In this document: positions 14,407 through 20,156 of the stretch, piece after piece
Position numbering within the stretch: the first letter of the stretch is position 1
Layout: every line of letters begins with the position of its first letter
Assembly: GCA_900547415.1 (NCBI GenBank)
Contig: URGS01000030.1
Coordinates: 1 to 20,156, forward strand
Length of the DNA stretch: 20,156 bases
Direction: 5' to 3'
Source of the DNA: an uncultured Phascolarctobacterium sp.
GTDB taxonomy: Bacteria > Bacillota > Negativicutes > Acidaminococcales > Acidaminococcaceae
Notes under the pieces: model-generated
What the model saw: only the letters and a program-made list of their open reading frames with translations
Told to the model about the DNA's origin: nothing
Databases searched by the model: none
Made by a program: the position numbers and the translations under genes

Positions 14407-14412
14407 CCACAA

Positions 14413-14445
14413 TGGTTAACGTAGATGTAAAAATAGGTTGACTAA
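14413..14445 (+). promoter_or_regulatory. Putative BirA (biotin repressor) operator
   Basis: TGGTTAAC (14413-14420), a 16-base gap and GTTGACTAA (14437-14445) resemble the Firmicutes BirA operator, which I recall as TTGTTAACC and GGTTAACAA half-sites separated by about 14 bases. The core hexamers GTTAAC and GTTGAC differ at one position. The right half overlaps the -35 box of the promoter at 14438, where a repressor would act. The presence of bioY in the operon supports the call, which is otherwise a pattern match to be tested. Confidence 0.5.
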
Positions 14446-14466
14446 GCCTTGGCTGTGTTTTATAAT
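14438..14466 (+). promoter_or_regulatory. Promoter of the bioY operon
   Basis: TTGACT (14438-14443), a 17-base spacer and perfect TATAAT (14461-14466). It implies a transcription start near 14473 and rules out the TTG at 14449 as a start codon for the first gene. Confidence 0.85.
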
Positions 14467-14496
14467 AGCCTATGTGAAAGGAAACTGCAAAATATT

Positions 14497-15033
14497 ATGC
14501 TTAACTTAGCTCATAAATTATCAGACTGCGATGCGAAATATTTCACAGGCTGGATTATTGCCGGCCTAGAGGTGATGCTGGAGGGTAAGGCTCAGCGTTT
14601 GGAAAACAGCGTGCCCTTAGCCAAAGCACGTCGTTGTGTTCACGAGGCCAAAGGCTACGACAGTAATGGAAATCTGGTGCAGAGCCTAAGACTTTTTCTT
14701 GTTCTGCCAGCAAAGGAGCAGCACAAAGTAACTGCTCAGGAGGAACTGCCTTCTGGCGAGCCTGTTTACGTACACAGCTTTACTAAACAGGAGATTGAAG
14801 AATATATTGCTGCTACAGGTGATGAAAATATTATTCATAAGGGTCCAAGGCCTCTTGTTCCAGGTCTTTATATGTTGTGGAGGCTGCAGCAGCACTTAGG
14901 CTTAGACAGGCTGAAATGGAGAGTCAGCTTTCTGGCTCCTGTGTATGCAGGGGAGCAGCTGAGAATATACGAAGCAGCAGGTGGCTTTACTGCCTATGTT
15001 GGTCAGCAAAAGGTTTTTGCGGTAAAAATATAA
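14497..15033 (+). CDS. MaoC/hydratase-2-like hot-dog protein
   Basis: Encodes 178 residues from ATG 14497, the first in-frame ATG behind the promoter; the frame is open further left but only through the promoter. Residues about 88-178 look like a MaoC-type hot-dog domain, with SFTKQEIEEYIAATGDENIIH ending in the D109-x4-H114 pair used by R-specific enoyl-CoA hydratases, followed by VPGLYMLWRL and a strand FLAPVYAGEQL. This would act on an enoyl- or 3-hydroxyacyl-thioester in the cytoplasm. The first 85 residues are less clear and might be a degenerate second hot-dog unit, as in double-hot-dog hydratases. It is the first gene of the bioY operon, 20 bases before bioY. GAAAGGAAA is the likely ribosome site though its spacing is long. 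The hydratase activity is inferred. Confidence 0.75.
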   Translation: MLNLAHKLSDCDAKYFTGWIIAGLEVMLEGKAQRLENSVPLAKARRCVHEAKGYDSNGNLVQSLRLFLVLPAKEQHKVTAQEELPSGEPVYVHSFTKQEIEEYIAATGDENIIHKGPRPLVPGLYMLWRLQQHLGLDRLKWRVSFLAPVYAGEQLRIYEAAGGFTAYVGQQKVFAVKI

Positions 15034-15053
15034 AGAAAAAGTGGTGCTTACTC

Positions 15054-15605
15054 ATGTACAATGTTCAAAATCGAAATATAAATAAAACTGCGGAGCTTAC
15101 TAAGACAGCCTTGATGGTTGCCATGAACTGTATTTCTGCCTACATTATTATCCCGCTGCCGTTTTCCTTATCTCCGGTGGCACTGCAGACATTGATTGTT
15201 AATCTTACGGGCTATGTCCTCAATACTAAGCAGGCCTTTATGACCATGTTAGTGTATTTACTTGTTGGTTTGGCAGGTATTCCTGTGTTTACAGGCGGAA
15301 CTGCAGGACCGGGCAAGCTGTTTGGGCCTACAGGCGGTTATATTATTGGTTTTCTGTTTACAGCAGTGATGCTTGCCGCTCTTCGTGGCAAAACATATAA
15401 TTTTAAACGCTACGCCTTTTTGGGATGCGTACTGGGTATTCCCTTGATTTATGCTTTTGGTGTTGTTCAGCTGAAGCTGGTAACAGGTATGGACTGGGAA
15501 AAAGCCTTTCTTACAGGCGTACTGCCCTTCATTCCCTTGGATATTGTAAAATGTGTGGCTGCAGCGTTTTTGGCAGGTCCAATCAATAGAATTTTTCAAA
15601 AATAA
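15054..15605 (+). CDS. bioY: Biotin transporter substrate-binding component BioY
   Basis: An integral membrane S-component that binds biotin and works alone or with the ECF transport module (EcfAA'T). From ATG 15054 it has 183 residues, matching the family; GGTG lies 7 bases upstream, and longer in-frame starts overlap the previous gene. About six hydrophobic helices are seen. The characteristic family block is GLAGIPVFTGGTAGPGKLFG followed by PTGGYIIGF (about residues 71-99), and the C-terminal GVLPFIPLDIVKCVAAAFLA region is also typical. No bioM/bioN genes are in the window, so it probably uses a shared ECF module. Its operon has a BirA-like operator at the promoter, consistent with repression when biotin is plentiful. 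A terminator-like hairpin follows within 8 bases. Confidence 0.95.
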   Translation: MYNVQNRNINKTAELTKTALMVAMNCISAYIIIPLPFSLSPVALQTLIVNLTGYVLNTKQAFMTMLVYLLVGLAGIPVFTGGTAGPGKLFGPTGGYIIGFLFTAVMLAALRGKTYNFKRYAFLGCVLGIPLIYAFGVVQLKLVTGMDWEKAFLTGVLPFIPLDIVKCVAAAFLAGPINRIFQK

Positions 15606-15612
15606 GCTTACT

Positions 15613-15647
15613 AAAGACATGCTGAAAGAGCTTCGGCATGTCTTTTT
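15613..15647 (+). terminator. Intra-operon terminator after bioY
   Basis: A long stem, AAAGACATGC (15613-15622) with GCATGTCTTT (15636-15645), extended by TGAA/TTCG pairs around a short loop, followed by TTTTTC. There is no visible promoter between it and the thiolase start 17 bases on, so the downstream genes depend on read-through, or on an unseen promoter. Confidence 0.82.
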
Positions 15648-15662
15648 CATTAGGAGGATTTT

Positions 15663-16793
15663 ATGGATAATGTATATATTTTAGGTGGTTTAAGAAGCTA
15701 CATAGGTGTTATTAACGGAATGTATCGTCATGTGCCTGCGGAAAAGCTTGGTGCAGCTGTACTTAGGCAGCTGCTGGAAAAATATCCTGTAGAGCCTGAC
15801 TATGTAATCTGCGGCAATGGTGTTGGTGCAGGAGGAAATATTACCAGATTAATGACCTTGGAGGCAGGTTTGGACAATAGGGTTCCTGCCTTTACTATTG
15901 ATGTGCAGTGCGGCAGTGGCTTGGAGAGCATTGCTGTAGCTGCAGCCAAGATTGCCTGTGGTGATGCAGATGTTGTCATTGCCGGCGGCTTTGAAAGCAG
16001 CTCCACGCAGCCAAGACGGGGCTATAATCCCAATCATCCTGACTACAATGGTGACAGCTGGTATAGTGTAGCCAAGTTTATGCCTGACATTCATCGTGAA
16101 ACGGTAATGCTGGAGGGAGCAGAGGAGGCAGCTCTTAAGGAGCATATTACTAAGGAAGAAATGGATAGATGGGTGCTGCGTAGTCATAAATTGGCAGCTC
16201 AGGCAGCAGAGCAAAATTTGCTGAAGAATATTATTGCTCCTGTTTTTGGTGCTATGAAGGATGAAGGTATTCGACCTCGTATGAGTCAGAGACTGCTGGA
16301 TAGAATGCCCAAGGTACTGACAGGCGGACAGTATATTACGGCAGCCAATTCCTGCCTTATAAATGACGGTGCTGCTTTTGTTGTGCTTTGCTCTCAGGAG
16401 TATTTGCAAAAGCGGGGGCTGGTGCCCCAAGCCAAGGTGCTCGCTTCTACAGCCTGTGGAGGTGATCCCCTGATTAGCCCGCGAACTGCTGTTGCGGCCT
16501 TAGAAAAGCTCTTGGTCAAGAATAATCTGACTGAGACTGACATAGACGGCTTTGAGCTTAATGAAGCCTTTGCTGTAATTGACGGAATGTTTGCCCGCAG
16601 CTTTAGCAACAGCTTGGATAAATATAATGTCTTTGGGGGTGCTTTGGCTTATGGTCACCCCTATGGTGCATCAGGTGCCATTATTACTCTGCACCTTTTG
16701 GAGTCTCTTAAACAGAGAAACGGTCGCTTAGGCTGTGCCAGTGTAGCTGCAGCAGGCGGTGTGGGAACAGCACTTTTGCTGGAGCGTGTCTAA
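15663..16793 (+). CDS. Thiolase-family protein (YhfS-like), second catalytic Cys replaced
   Basis: A soluble thiolase-superfamily protein of 376 residues, a family that makes or cleaves 3-ketoacyl-CoA. The nucleophile region DVQCGSGLESI gives Cys83, NEAFA is at 300-304 and GHPYGASGA begins at 331, so three of four signature blocks are present. The fourth block, usually C-I-G-G-G (the acid/base cysteine), reads CASVAAAGGVG: the aligned position is Ala362, with a cysteine four residues earlier (C358). This may weaken or change condensation chemistry. AGGAGG lies 5 bases before the ATG. It sits downstream of bioY and upstream of an acyl ligase, matching the B. subtilis yhfU (bioY)/yhfT/yhfS grouping that I recall as BirA-regulated. 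Substrate is unknown; a role in chain-length handling of a dicarboxylate or fatty acid is inference. Confidence 0.9.
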   Translation: MDNVYILGGLRSYIGVINGMYRHVPAEKLGAAVLRQLLEKYPVEPDYVICGNGVGAGGNITRLMTLEAGLDNRVPAFTIDVQCGSGLESIAVAAAKIACGDADVVIAGGFESSSTQPRRGYNPNHPDYNGDSWYSVAKFMPDIHRETVMLEGAEEAALKEHITKEEMDRWVLRSHKLAAQAAEQNLLKNIIAPVFGAMKDEGIRPRMSQRLLDRMPKVLTGGQYITAANSCLINDGAAFVVLCSQEYLQKRGLVPQAKVLASTACGGDPLISPRTAVAALEKLLVKNNLTETDIDGFELNEAFAVIDGMFARSFSNSLDKYNVFGGALAYGHPYGASGAIITLHLLESLKQRNGRLGCASVAAAGGVGTALLLERV

Positions 16794-16841
16794 GAGCTAT
16801 GCTGTTTTGGCAGACGATTTATGCTGCGAAAGGATTGGATT

Positions 16842-18068
16842 ATGGATTATTTACAATTAATAAGGAGTATGCCTTTTGCAAAAACTGCTCTAATAACTGA
16901 TGAAGAGGTTTATACCTATGGCAGGCTGGCGGAGGAGGCTCAGACTATACGTCAGAAGATAGACTTTTCTGAAAAGGTGCATTTCGTACACAAAAGTGAG
17001 ATTGTGGAGCAGCTGTTGGATTTTCTGGCTTACAGCGGGACCAAGACTGTTCCTGTTATCGCTACGGAGGCTAGCAGGGGACAAAGCTTTGTCATAGATA
17101 ATATTCCGAAAGCAGCCTGTATGGGAGTTATGACCAGTGGCAGCACTGGCAGGAGCAAGCTTTTGTGGCGGAGCTATCATAGCTGGGCAGATTTTTTTCC
17201 TGAGCAGAACAGGATATTTAAGATAAATCAGTCCACTATTATGCTTTGTCAGGGAAGTCTGGCCTTTACAGGTAATCTTAATATGTATATGGGCGTTCTG
17301 GCTGCTGGGGGTACGTTGGTTGTTACGGAAAAATTCCGACCTAAGCATTGGCTGCAGCTTATGAAAAAGCACAGCGTTAATGCAATTTACCTTATTCCCT
17401 CCAAGCTGATGCTGCTGTATAAATTTATGGAGCAGGAAAATTATGCCATTCAGACCATTATCAGCGGTTCGCAGGCTATGGGAAGGGAAGAGGCTCAAAA
17501 GCTGGCTGTCAGCTTTCCCAAGGCAGAGCTGACGTTGTATTATGGAGCCAGCGAGCTTAATTACATTACCTATATCAAGGGCTGTGATATGACTGACGAC
17601 AGAACGGATGTTGGCAAAGCTTTTAAAGGTGTTAGTATCAGTATTAGCAATGAAGAGATTTATATAGATACACCTTATCATGTCGAGGAGATCAAGCTGC
17701 CCTTTTCTTTGAAGGACAGGGGGTATATAGATGACGCCGGACATCTGCATTTTTTAGGTCGTACTGATGATATTGTCAGCGTAAATGGAATCAAGGTATC
17801 TGTGACCAAGGTTGAAGCTGCTCTTTTGACTATGGCTGACTTTGCAGAGGTAAGGTGCCTTGTTTTTCATCGGGAGGACGCAGATATACTGACAGCCTTT
17901 ATTGGTGCGGAAAGAAAGCTTGGCCGCATTGAGCTGGTGGAAAAGCTGCGTGCTGCAGAACTGACGGATTATGAAATACCTAAGCAATTTATTTTTATGA
18001 CTAGCCTGCCTAAGAATGAAAGTGGTAAAATAGATAAAAAGGTTCTGCAGGAGTACAAGATATACTAA
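16842..18068 (+). CDS. AMP-forming acyl ligase (ANL superfamily, YhfT-like)
   Basis: A member of the acyl-CoA synthetase/NRPS adenylation/luciferase superfamily, which activates a carboxylic acid as acyl-AMP and usually transfers it to CoA. I chose ATG 16842, 7 bases after AAAGGA, over the in-frame ATG at 16821. The 408 residues show the P-loop block MTSGSTGRSK (97-106), YGASELNYI (about 235-243), the hinge block DRGYIDDAGHLHFLGRTDD, and the C-terminal GKIDKK lysine. It is about 100 residues shorter than typical acyl-CoA synthetases, with the N-terminal domain reduced before the P-loop. It begins 48 bases after the thiolase, consistent with an operon. Together with bioY and the thiolase it resembles yhfT-type ligases. 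The acid substrate cannot be read from the sequence. Confidence 0.9.
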   Translation: MDYLQLIRSMPFAKTALITDEEVYTYGRLAEEAQTIRQKIDFSEKVHFVHKSEIVEQLLDFLAYSGTKTVPVIATEASRGQSFVIDNIPKAACMGVMTSGSTGRSKLLWRSYHSWADFFPEQNRIFKINQSTIMLCQGSLAFTGNLNMYMGVLAAGGTLVVTEKFRPKHWLQLMKKHSVNAIYLIPSKLMLLYKFMEQENYAIQTIISGSQAMGREEAQKLAVSFPKAELTLYYGASELNYITYIKGCDMTDDRTDVGKAFKGVSISISNEEIYIDTPYHVEEIKLPFSLKDRGYIDDAGHLHFLGRTDDIVSVNGIKVSVTKVEAALLTMADFAEVRCLVFHREDADILTAFIGAERKLGRIELVEKLRAAELTDYEIPKQFIFMTSLPKNESGKIDKKVLQEYKIY

Positions 18069-18123
18069 AAAAGAGTACTGCACAAGAAAGGCTTGTACTA
18101 CAGCAGCATAAAGGAGAGTTTTA

Positions 18124-19014
18124 TTGTTGATGCTTGAGGGGAAGAATGAAAATAAGGCTAAGCTGAAAATGCTTTCAGCTATGGCACTTTTTGGAACTAT
18201 TGGTATTTTTGTACGTTATATTGAGCTGCCCAGCAGTATTATTGCTTTGGCTCGCGGGTTTATTGGTACAATATTTTTGCTGCTTTTGGTGCAGCTGCAG
18301 GGCAGAGGCGTTGACAGGACTGCTGTTAAGGCTAATTTTAAGCTGCTCTGCATATCAGGTGCCTGCGTAGGCTTTAACTGGATACTGCTTTTTGAGGCTT
18401 ATCGCTACACTACTGTGGCGACAGCAACCTTAAGCTATTATATGGCTCCTGTGTTTGTGATGCTTGCATCTCCCTTTGTAGTAGGTGAAAGGCTTTCTGC
18501 ACTGAAGGGATTTTGCGTGGCAATGGCTTTAGGTGGCATGGTACTGGTGTCCGGTGTTGTTCAGGGCGGCAGCGAGGGCGTTACCATTACAGGTATCCTG
18601 TATGGCTTTGGAGCAGCTGGCTTGTACGCTATCGTCGTGCTTCTTAATAAGTTTATTCATAATATTGACGGATATGCTCTTACTATTATGCAGCTGGGAA
18701 CAGCCGCTATAGTATTGCTGCCCTATACATTAGTGACGGAAAATTTTTCGGCTATGTCTATGGATACGGCTTCACTGCTGCTTTTGGCCTTTGTAGGCAT
18801 TGTTCATACAGGCTTTAATTATTCATTGTATTTTTCATCGCTGCAGGAGCTGCAGGCTCAGACAGCTGCTCTTTTAAGCTACATTGACCCTGTAGTGGCT
18901 ATTGTCCTGTCTACAGTGCTTTTAGGTGAGCAGATGGATTGGCTGAGCGGTTTGGGTGCAGTTATGGTTCTTGGCTCCACGCTGCTGCAGGAGCTATGGG
19001 GCAGACGAATGTAA
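18124..19014 (+). CDS. EamA/DMT-family transporter
   Basis: An inner-membrane protein of the drug/metabolite transporter superfamily, 296 residues with ten predicted helices arranged as two EamA repeats (about 15-150 and 158-292). These carriers usually export amino acids, nucleotides or other metabolites. The recurrent helix-3/4 pattern, WILLFEAYRYTTVATATLSYYMAP (about residues 80-103), and its second-repeat counterpart SLYFSSLQELQAQTAALLSYIDP are recognisable. The start is taken as TTG 18124 because AAGGAG lies 7 bases before it; the ATG at 18130 would be 13 bases away. It lies 55 bases after the acyl ligase and 12 bases before the hydrolase, so it may share their transcript. Substrate is unknown. 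Confidence 0.9.
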   Translation: MLMLEGKNENKAKLKMLSAMALFGTIGIFVRYIELPSSIIALARGFIGTIFLLLLVQLQGRGVDRTAVKANFKLLCISGACVGFNWILLFEAYRYTTVATATLSYYMAPVFVMLASPFVVGERLSALKGFCVAMALGGMVLVSGVVQGGSEGVTITGILYGFGAAGLYAIVVLLNKFIHNIDGYALTIMQLGTAAIVLLPYTLVTENFSAMSMDTASLLLLAFVGIVHTGFNYSLYFSSLQELQAQTAALLSYIDPVVAIVLSTVLLGEQMDWLSGLGAVMVLGSTLLQELWGRRM

Positions 19015-19026
19015 AGGAGAATTGCT

Positions 19027-19761
19027 ATGCTGAAAACCTTTTGCTTTGAAGGTCCTTTAGGAAATATAGAATGTCTGGTAGAGCCTAATCGCAGTACAAG
19101 CAGGGCTGTGCTGATTATGTCCCATGGATTTAGGGGCAGTCGTGAAAGCGGGGGCAGGGCTGCCGGTTTGGCCTATTTGTTTGCTGAGCACTGTGATGTG
19201 GTTCGCTACAATTTTACAGGAACACAGATTATGTCCAAGCAGGTTCAGGAGCTTGAAGCAGTTGTGGCAGAGGTACGCAGGCTTGCTCCGGATAGTGATA
19301 TTTATCTTTTTGGCCGCAGCCTTGGTGGTGCAGCGTCCATTATTGCTGCATCTAAGGACAAGAAAATCAAGGGACTGGTGCTGTGGGCAACGCCTAATAG
19401 CTTAAGGCAAACCTTTCAGCATGTTATGCCGCCGGAATTTTTTGTTCGTCTGGAAAAGGGATTAGATATTGAGTTTGACGATGAACGGGGACACTGCGTT
19501 TTAGGTCCAGAGTTTTTGCGTGATGCAGAGAGCTATGATTTAGGAGGGCTTTTGGCTGCGTGGGATCAAAGACCTGTACTAATGCTGCACTGCGAGGCGG
19601 ACGCCGTAGTTGTAGTGGAGCAGGCCAAACGCAATGCAGAAATACTTGGTGCCAGGGGAGAGCTGCAGCTTTTTCCAAATGGTGACCACGCCTTTACGGA
19701 GCATAGTGATGCTGCAGGTGCTTTAATAGCTGAGTGGCTGGGACGAAAAATTAATAGGTGA
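19027..19761 (+). CDS. Alpha/beta hydrolase (serine aminopeptidase S33-like)
   Basis: A 244-residue cytoplasmic alpha/beta-hydrolase with no signal peptide. The oxyanion-loop motif SHGFRG (32-37), nucleophile elbow GRSLGG with Ser98 (96-101), Asp192 in the CEADAVV stretch and His221 in GDHAF make a complete catalytic triad. It fits small esterases and acyl-hydrolases of the S33-like group. GGAGA lies 7 bases before the ATG, and the gene follows the EamA transporter by 12 bases, so both are probably on one mRNA ended by the hairpin at 19768. BioH-type esterases in biotin synthesis belong to this fold, but this protein has no specific BioH signature I recognise, so any link to biotin is only suggested by position. 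Confidence 0.9.
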   Translation: MLKTFCFEGPLGNIECLVEPNRSTSRAVLIMSHGFRGSRESGGRAAGLAYLFAEHCDVVRYNFTGTQIMSKQVQELEAVVAEVRRLAPDSDIYLFGRSLGGAASIIAASKDKKIKGLVLWATPNSLRQTFQHVMPPEFFVRLEKGLDIEFDDERGHCVLGPEFLRDAESYDLGGLLAAWDQRPVLMLHCEADAVVVVEQAKRNAEILGARGELQLFPNGDHAFTEHSDAAGALIAEWLGRKINR

Positions 19762-19767
19762 TTATGG

Positions 19768-19799
19768 GGGCGCAGCTTAAGCTGCGCTCTTTCTTTTTA
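19768..19799 (+). terminator. Terminator of the bioY-to-hydrolase run
   Basis: A stem of GCGCAGC (19770-19776) with GCTGCGC (19781-19787) and TTAA loop, followed by TCTTTCTTTTT. It lies 8 bases after the hydrolase stop and closes the rightward run. Confidence 0.88.
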
Positions 19800-19906
19800 T
19801 AGTATATGGAGTTAGTAAATGTTATAGTTCATATTAAATGCTTGGATACTTGGCCGACAGTGGGTAAAGGCTTGGAGCCAGGCTTTAAAAATATGTAAAT
19901 CCTGTT

Positions 19907-19935
19907 TTGCCGAATAGGGGAAGCCGTGATATAAT
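19907..19935 (+). promoter_or_regulatory. Promoter of the RlmD-like gene
   Basis: TTGCCG (19907-19912), a 17-base spacer and TATAAT (19930-19935) with a TGn extension, about 45 bases before the ATG at 19978. Confidence 0.75.
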
Positions 19936-19977
19936 TTTATGTTAGAGAAGTAAATAATCGAAGGAGTGTATACTTTA

Positions 19978-20156
19978 ATGAAAGCAAATATTCCTGTTAA
20001 AAAGGGCGATTGTGTTGAAATAAACATTACTGGTTTAGGCAGCAGCGGCGAGGGTGTAGGCAAGTACGAAGGCTTTACTGTGTTTGTACAGGGTGCTTTG
20101 CCTGAGGAAACTGTTAAGGCTGAAATTACCTTAGTCAAGAAAAGCTACAGTGTAGG
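19978..20156 (+). CDS. RlmD/TrmA-type RNA uridine methyltransferase (partial)
   Basis: The first 59 codons of a gene that runs off the right edge. The visible part is a TRAM RNA-binding domain: KKGDCVEINITGLGSSGEG (about 8-26), then VGKYEGFTVFVQGALPEE, a pattern typical of the N-terminus of 23S rRNA (uracil-5-)-methyltransferases of the RlmD/RumA group, where it helps position the RNA. AAGGAG lies about 12 bases before the ATG, and an extended -10 promoter is close by. The catalytic domain, with the AdoMet site and cysteine nucleophile, is outside the window, so RlmD cannot be told from RlmCD or TrmA-like paralogues. Confidence 0.85.
   Translation, partial: MKANIPVKKGDCVEINITGLGSSGEGVGKYEGFTVFVQGALPEETVKAEITLVKKSYSV

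Noticed and set aside
15849..17750. Minus-strand open frames opposite the thiolase and acyl ligase
   Set aside because: They are shadows of genes with clear active-site motifs on the plus strand.

Overview
The window looks like chromosome from a low-to-moderate GC Firmicutes lineage, most likely the diderm Negativicutes (Phascolarctobacterium/Acidaminococcaceae-like). This rests on the gene set (RecD2, ComF, BioY, paired BrnQ carriers, zinc-ribbon MscL), strong GGAGG ribosome sites and sigma-A promoters that mostly have 17-bp spacers. The genus is inference; no rRNA or marker phylogeny is available here.

Layout. Bases 1-492 hold no convincing gene. They contain clustered GGCTACAA repeats and one solitary type I-C-like CRISPR repeat, followed by a small YbjQ-like gene. 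From 1,017 to 6,915 genes run leftward: an Mrp/NBP35 Fe-S carrier ATPase, two tandem BrnQ branched-chain amino acid carriers, tyrosyl-tRNA synthetase and MscL. Most have their own terminator. At 7,075 a rightward unit encodes a short protein that looks like DnaA domain I alone, followed by tRNA-Pro(CGG) with a consensus promoter and terminator. A small GGRPK-motif protein converges on a secreted pentapeptide-repeat protein and overlaps it. A HAD phosphatase and an AdoMet-decarboxylase-like protein lacking the pyruvoyl-forming serine follow on the minus strand.

From 10,249 everything is rightward: recD2 helicase, comF, an ArsB/NhaD/citrate-type permease, then a probable operon starting at a consensus promoter at 14,438. 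That operon holds a MaoC-type hot-dog protein, bioY, a thiolase-like protein, an AMP-forming acyl ligase, an EamA transporter and an alpha/beta hydrolase, closed by a terminator near 19,790. The window ends in the first 59 codons of an RlmD-type rRNA methyltransferase.

The most interesting system is the bioY operon. It pairs a biotin transporter with acyl-chain enzymes, resembling the B. subtilis yhfU-yhfT-yhfS set, and has a BirA-operator-like GTTAAC-N16-GTTGAC element overlapping its -35. The thiolase lacks the usual second catalytic cysteine. Other second-look items are the SpeD-like protein without its catalytic serine, the stand-alone DnaA-domain-I protein and the orphan CRISPR repeat.
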